Assembly (NCBI RefSeq): GCF_002085925.2
Contig: NZ_CP053562.1
Location: 2,989,501 to 3,053,500 of the forward strand
Direction: 5' to 3'
Length of the DNA stretch: 64,000 nucleotides
DNA from: Thioclava electrotropha
GTDB lineage: Bacteria > Pseudomonadota > Alphaproteobacteria > Rhodobacterales > Rhodobacteraceae
Shown: positions 59,540 to 64,000 of the stretch, one piece after another
How the letters are laid out: each line of letters opens with the position of its first letter
Numbering within the stretch: the stretch's first letter is position 1
Program-made: the position numbers and the translations under genes
The notes under the pieces: generated by a model
What the model was told of the DNA's origin: nothing
Database searches by the model: none
What the model saw: the letters and a program-made list of their open reading frames with translations, nothing else

Positions 59540-61468
59540 ATGCGGGCAATTTCACGGACAGTTTCGATCGTCGTCGGAGCCAGCCTCACCGGCATGGTCT
59601 GGACCGGCACGGCCTGGGCCGAAGCCTGGGTGCAGATCGAGGCGAAAAGCTCGCTTGCCCAAGCCGAAGCGCGCGCCCGCGACTGGGCGGGCATGTTCCC
59701 CGACACGACCGGTTTCCGGCTCGATTCCGGGTGGTATGCGATCGCGCTTGGCCCCTTTGCCGACGATGCGGAGGCGAATGCGCGCCGCCGGGTTCTGCGC
59801 CGCGAGGGGCTGATCCCGCGCGACAGTTTCGTGGCCGATGGCAACAACTTCCGCCAGCAGTTCTGGCCGGTCGGCGCGACCCTGAACGCCCCCGCGCAGG
59901 CGCCCGAACAGCCCGCCCCGCAAGCCGACACGCAAAGCGACGTGCGCGGCGCGCCGATGCCCGCCCCGATCGACGTGGAGCCTCTGGACGGGCCGGATGC
60001 GACCGCGCAAACGGATGGCCAGACCACGCCCCCAGACACGTCCGCACAAGACACCGCCACCGCGCCTGAGCCGCTGAACCCCGACACCACAGCGACAGCC
60101 GACACCCCTGCCCCGCAAGAGGTCACTCCCGCGCCCGAACCGGTCGAGACGCTACGGGATTCGCGCCGACTGGAAGCTGCGCTCGCTCCGCAAACCAAGC
60201 GCGACATCCAGACCGCGCTGGAATGGGAAGGCAGCTATCAGGGAGCTATCGACGGAATTTTCGGCCGCGGCACGCGCAATTCGATCGCCGACTGGCAGAT
60301 GAAGAACGATTACGAGCCGACCGGCGTGCTGTCCTCGACCCAGCAGGCGGCGCTTCTGGACAAGGTCGCCTCCGAGCGCGCGGCGCTGGGGCTGCAGACC
60401 GTGACCGAAGATCAGGCCGGCATCCGGATCGACCTGCCGATGGGGCTGGTGAAATTCGACCGCTACAACGCGCCCTTCGTGAATTACGCGCCCAAGGATG
60501 GCAGCGGCGTGCAGGTTCTGCTGATCTCGCAACCCGGCGATGCGGCCCGGCTGCGCGGTCTTTATGACGCGATGCAGACGCTCGAAATCGTGCCGACGGG
60601 GGGCGAGCGCAACATTCGCGGCAACAGCTTCACCATCGAAGGCCAGAACACCGCGGTGCAGTCCTACACCCATGCGGAACTCTCGCGCGGGCAGATCAAG
60701 GGCTTCACGCTGGTTTGGCCCGCCGGGGACGACACGCGCCGGGCCCGCGTGCTCGACGCGATGAAAAAGAGCTTCACGCCCATCGGCACCTCGTCGCTCG
60801 ATGCGACGCTCGGCCAGCCGATGTCGGTGACGCGGGCCGCCCTGATGGCGGGGATCGAGAAACGCGCGCCGATCTTCTCGCGCTCGGGCTTCTTCATCGA
60901 TGCCGATGGCCATGTGCTGACCGCCGCCGAGGGGCTCGACCAATGCGGACGGATCACCATCGAGGATCACCCCGCCTCGCTCAGCTTCGACGGCGGCGCC
61001 AAGGGCTATGCGGTCCTGACCCCGAAAGACACGCTCGCGCCGAAGGAAGTCGCGAAATTCAACCCCGATGCCCCGATGGCCGGGAGCAAGGTGGCGGTGG
61101 CGGGCTTCTCCTATCCCGAAGCGCTCTCCGCGCCGGTGCTGAATTTCGGCACGCTCTCAGCGCTCAAGGGGCTGGAGGGGCAAGACAGTCAGGCCCGGAT
61201 CGAGGCGCAGACCCGCGCGGGCGACGTGGGCGGGCCGGTGCTCGACGGCACGGGCGCGGTCGTGGGGATGTTGCTGCCCTCGGGCGGCGACGCGAACCGC
61301 GTGCTGCCCGACAACCTGACTGTTGCGCTGCAGGCGAAGGCGATGGCGCCGGGCCTGTCGGACAATGGCTTCACCCCGAAAGCCGCAGGCATCTCGGCCA
61401 ATCGCGACCCGGAAGACCTGCAGCAGATCGCGGACGGGATGGTGGTGCAGATTTCCTGCTGGAAGTAA
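59540..61468 (+). CDS. SPOR + peptidoglycan-binding + degenerate trypsin-like protein
   Basis: 642 aa from ATG 59540. Signal peptide to about residue 27; SPOR-like region about 28-110 (WVQIEAKSSLAQAE, GWYAIALGPF); Pro/Ala/Thr linker 115-205; PG_binding_1 about 220-275 (IDGIFGRGTRNSIADWQ); a middle domain; trypsin-like domain about 445-640. The trypsin-like domain has TAAEGL where TAAHC-like His is expected (Glu464) and GDVGGP in place of GDSGGP (Val563), so the catalytic His and Ser are absent. It is a probable pseudoenzyme at the cell wall. It ends directly against the trkH stop. Confidence 0.85.
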   Translation: MRAISRTVSIVVGASLTGMVWTGTAWAEAWVQIEAKSSLAQAEARARDWAGMFPDTTGFRLDSGWYAIALGPFADDAEANARRRVLRREGLIPRDSFVADGNNFRQQFWPVGATLNAPAQAPEQPAPQADTQSDVRGAPMPAPIDVEPLDGPDATAQTDGQTTPPDTSAQDTATAPEPLNPDTTATADTPAPQEVTPAPEPVETLRDSRRLEAALAPQTKRDIQTALEWEGSYQGAIDGIFGRGTRNSIADWQMKNDYEPTGVLSSTQQAALLDKVASERAALGLQTVTEDQAGIRIDLPMGLVKFDRYNAPFVNYAPKDGSGVQVLLISQPGDAARLRGLYDAMQTLEIVPTGGERNIRGNSFTIEGQNTAVQSYTHAELSRGQIKGFTLVWPAGDDTRRARVLDAMKKSFTPIGTSSLDATLGQPMSVTRAALMAGIEKRAPIFSRSGFFIDADGHVLTAAEGLDQCGRITIEDHPASLSFDGGAKGYAVLTPKDTLAPKEVAKFNPDAPMAGSKVAVAGFSYPEALSAPVLNFGTLSALKGLEGQDSQARIEAQTRAGDVGGPVLDGTGAVVGMLLPSGGDANRVLPDNLTVALQAKAMAPGLSDNGFTPKAAGISANRDPEDLQQIADGMVVQISCWK

Positions 61469-62917
61469 TCAGCCCCGCCAGAAGCGCGGCAGCAGCAGCA
61501 CGAGCACGCTCATCAGTTCGAGCCGCCCGAGGCACATTGCCGCGCTCATCAGCCATTTCGCGCTGTCAGGGAAATCCGCGACAGAGCCGTTCGCAGTGAT
61601 CTCCGGCCCCCATGCGGGGCCGATATTCGCGATCGAGGTCCAGGCAGCGGTCATCGCAGTCTCCGTCCCGAGGCCGGTGAAGGTCAGCGCGATGATCAGC
61701 AACCCGAAAATCAGGATGAACAGCGAGAAGAAGGCCATCACCGAGTTGACCACGCTATCCTCGACCGGGCGGCCGTCATATTGCACTTTCAGCAGACGGT
61801 GCGGCGAATAGAGCCGCTGGATCTGTGCCTTGATCGCTTCGAGCAGGATCAGGTAGCGGAACACCTTGACCGAACAGGCGGTGGAGGCCGTGCAGCCCCC
61901 GATCAGCCCGGAAATCAGCAGGATCGTGAAGGCCAGATGCCCCCATTGGGTCACGTCCTCCGAGGCATAGCCCGTGCCGGTGAAGGTCGAGACCACGTTG
62001 AACGTCACCTCGCGCAACGTCGGCCAGAAGGACGCCTCATGACGGATCATGCGGTAAAGCACGATGATCGCGATCGCATAGCCCATCCAGCGCAGGAAGG
62101 CGCGCACTTGCGGGTCGCGCCAGAGCGGCATCGTGTCGCCGCGCATCACCTGAACGAAGCGGATGAAGGGCATCGCCGCCAGCGCCATGAAGACCGAGGC
62201 CGCGTATTCCGGCGCGCCCTTATAGGTGGCGAAGCTGGCGTCGTAATTGGAAAACCCGCCCGTGCTCATCGTGGTGAGCGCATGCATGATCGCGTCGAAC
62301 CCCTTCATGCCGAGGCCGAGATAGGTCAGCGCGCAGGCGATGGTCAGCCCGACATAGATGCGGATCAGCGCGGTCGAGATATCCATCGCGCGCGGCAGGA
62401 TTTTCCCAAGCGTATCAAACCCTTCCGAGCGGAAGAACTGCATCCCGCCGACCTTCATCACCGGCAGGAAGATCATCGCGACGATGATGATCCCCAGACC
62501 GCCCAGCCATTGCAGCAACCCGCGCCAGAGGTTCACCCCCGGCGGCAACCCGTCGAGATGCGGAATCGCGGTGGTGCCGGTCGTGGTCAGCCCCGACATC
62601 GCCTCGAAATAGGCATCGACCAGCGACAGATGCGGCACGCCCAGCATGAAAGGCAGCGCCCCGAAGAAGGGCAGCGTGAGCCAGACGAGCGAGGTCAGAA
62701 GAAAGCTTTGATGGATCGACAGCGTCCGAGCCAGCCCGTCACGCGAGGCCAGCGCCAGCAGCGCCCCCGCCGTCGTCGTCAGCACCGCGCTTTCGACGAA
62801 GACCAGCCAATGCGCTGCGCCATAACCCAAATCCACCGCCGCCGGGATAAGCATCGTCAGCCCCAGCACGGATGTCAGCATTCCGATGATATATCCAACC
62901 GGGCGCAGATCGATCAT
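61469..62917 (-). CDS. trkH: potassium transporter TrkH family
   Basis: 482 aa from ATG 62917 (MIDLRPVGYIIG). Eight membrane helices and four pore loops with TTTGTTAIP, TMSTGGFSNYD, GTGYASED and NIGPAWGPE. Moves K+ with the TrkA regulator, which is not in the window. Its stop touches the convergent gene's stop (0-bp gap). Confidence 0.93.
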   Translation of the reverse strand: MIDLRPVGYIIGMLTSVLGLTMLIPAAVDLGYGAAHWLVFVESAVLTTTAGALLALASRDGLARTLSIHQSFLLTSLVWLTLPFFGALPFMLGVPHLSLVDAYFEAMSGLTTTGTTAIPHLDGLPPGVNLWRGLLQWLGGLGIIIVAMIFLPVMKVGGMQFFRSEGFDTLGKILPRAMDISTALIRIYVGLTIACALTYLGLGMKGFDAIMHALTTMSTGGFSNYDASFATYKGAPEYAASVFMALAAMPFIRFVQVMRGDTMPLWRDPQVRAFLRWMGYAIAIIVLYRMIRHEASFWPTLREVTFNVVSTFTGTGYASEDVTQWGHLAFTILLISGLIGGCTASTACSVKVFRYLILLEAIKAQIQRLYSPHRLLKVQYDGRPVEDSVVNSVMAFFSLFILIFGLLIIALTFTGLGTETAMTAAWTSIANIGPAWGPEITANGSVADFPDSAKWLMSAAMCLGRLELMSVLVLLLPRFWRG

Positions 62918-63108
62918 GCGCCCCACCTTGCCCAGAGCGCCGGTCTAGTCAATCCCAGACGGGCCGGGACAGACCTGCGGTCGCGCAGCGTGACTTTGCA
63001 AACCCGAGCGGTTTGGTCAGTAAATTTGCCCAACTTTGCAGGTAGGCCCTTGCGCTGCGGCGCGGCAACTGTACCGTAGCGGCCACTTTCGACAACAGGG
63101 AGAACGCT

Positions 63109-64000
63109 ATGTTCAACAAGATCCTCGTGGCCAACCGTGGCGAGATCGCCATCCGGGTGATGCGCGCCGCCAACGAGCTGGGCAAGAAGACGGTCGCCGT
63201 CTACGCCGAAGAGGACAAGTTGGGCCTGCACCGCTTCAAAGCCGATGAAGCCTATCGCATCGGCGAGGGCCTCTCCCCCGTCGGCGCCTATCTCTCCATC
63301 GAAGAGATCATCCGCGTCGCCAAGGAAAGCGGTGCCGATGCGATCCACCCGGGCTATGGCCTGCTCTCGGAAAACCCCGATTTCGTCGAAGCCTGCGACG
63401 CCGCCGGCATCACCTTCATCGGCCCGAAGGCCGAAACGATGCGCGCGCTTGGCGACAAGGCCTCGGCGCGTCGCGTGGCGATCAAGGCCGGTGTGCCGGT
63501 CATCCCCGCGACCGAGGTGCTGGGCGAGGATTTCGACGCGATCAAGAAAGAGGCCGCAGAGATCGGCTACCCGCTGATGCTGAAAGCCAGCTGGGGCGGC
63601 GGCGGGCGCGGCATGCGCCCGATCCTTGGCGAGGACGAACTGGTCGAGAAGGTCCGCGAGGGCCGTCGCGAGGCCGAAGCCGCCTTCGGCAATGGCGAGG
63701 GCTATCTCGAGAAGATGATCATCCGCGCGCGCCACGTCGAGGTGCAGCTGCTGGGCGACACGCATGGCAATCTCTATCACCTCTACGAGCGCGACTGCAC
63801 CGTGCAGCGGCGCAACCAGAAGGTCGTCGAACGCGCCCCTGCCCCCTATCTCTCGGACGAGCAGCGCGAAGAGGTCTGCCAGCTCGCGCTGAAGATCGGT
63901 CAGGCGGTCGGCTATGAATGTGCCGGCACGGTCGAATTCCTGATGGATATGGACTCGGACAAGTTCTACTTCATCGAGGTGAACCCGCGCGTTCAGGTCG
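63109..64000 (+). CDS. pyc: pyruvate carboxylase (5' part; cut by the window edge)
   Basis: About 297 codons, continuing past 64000. Biotin carboxylase domain: KILVANRGEIAIRVMRAANEL, GADAIHPGYGLLSEN, WGGGGRGMR and HVEVQLLGD (partial). The N-terminal stretch HRFKADEAYRIGEG is characteristic of Pyc rather than AccC. Converts pyruvate to oxaloacetate. The upstream region has three TTTGC-type motifs (62995-63039). Confidence 0.9.
   Translation, partial: MFNKILVANRGEIAIRVMRAANELGKKTVAVYAEEDKLGLHRFKADEAYRIGEGLSPVGAYLSIEEIIRVAKESGADAIHPGYGLLSENPDFVEACDAAGITFIGPKAETMRALGDKASARRVAIKAGVPVIPATEVLGEDFDAIKKEAAEIGYPLMLKASWGGGGRGMRPILGEDELVEKVREGRREAEAAFGNGEGYLEKMIIRARHVEVQLLGDTHGNLYHLYERDCTVQRRNQKVVERAPAPYLSDEQREEVCQLALKIGQAVGYECAGTVEFLMDMDSDKFYFIEVNPRVQV

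Overview
The window looks like a chromosomal segment of an alphaproteobacterium of the Rhodobacteraceae (Rhodobacter/Thioclava/Paracoccus-like). The core is high in GC, and its gene sets are typical of that family: irr next to fabA-fabB-fabI, glyQ and glyS separated by a small membrane protein, tmk-holB-tatD, and a urtABCDE plus ure cluster. The species cannot be named from the sequence alone.

Positions 1 to about 10.4 kb are an accessory island. It ends at a tRNA-Ser(UGA) gene (10407-10496, minus strand), with a tyrosine integrase beside it and three 12-bp-spaced repeats between them. No second copy of the tRNA 3' end was seen, so the island probably continues to the left of the window. From left to right it holds: a translationally coupled pair of unrecognised genes (a small membrane protein and a 340-aa protein with a hydrophobic segment next to a coiled coil); a tandem dyad that looks like an operator; a 2.5-kb IS21-type element broken in both istA and istB; an AT-rich polymerase-beta-fold nucleotidyltransferase gene facing an AT-rich HNH endonuclease gene; an IS3-type element inserted just upstream of the HNH gene; an XRE regulator; and two small unknown genes before the integrase.

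From 10.5 to 33 kb is core genome. It encodes envelope functions (RlpA-like/SPOR lipoprotein, DacA-type carboxypeptidase), nucleotide and replication genes (tmk, holB, tatD), a metallo-beta-lactamase-fold hydrolase and an AEC carrier. Next come the iron regulator irr divergent from fabA-fabB-fabI, then various enzymes, EF-P and its lysyl-ligase EpmA as a divergent pair, sdhE with an XRE regulator, an aspartate aminotransferase, a CHAP-domain lipoprotein and a cytochrome c.

From 33 to 48 kb is a urea module, all minus strand except one small gene. It comprises the urea ABC transporter (urtA-B-C-D-E), the urease structural genes (ureA, ureB, ureC) and the accessory genes (ureD, ureE, ureF, ureG), with two Lrp-type regulators next to them. 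An AmiS/UreI-type channel gene lies just beyond ilvC. The ureF reading frame is broken by a one-base deficit in a short G run, which would impair urease activation if it is real. From 48 to 64 kb come glmM-folP-folB, a SleB-type hydrolase, a PEP/pyruvate-dikinase-like protein, the glycyl-tRNA synthetase genes, a SPOR/peptidoglycan-binding protein with a dead trypsin-like domain, trkH, and the start of a pyruvate carboxylase gene cut by the window edge.

At least four gene ends in the core carry related intergenic repeats (a GC hairpin beside CCGGGATATTT-like sequence). No CRISPR array was seen, and no rRNA gene was recognised.
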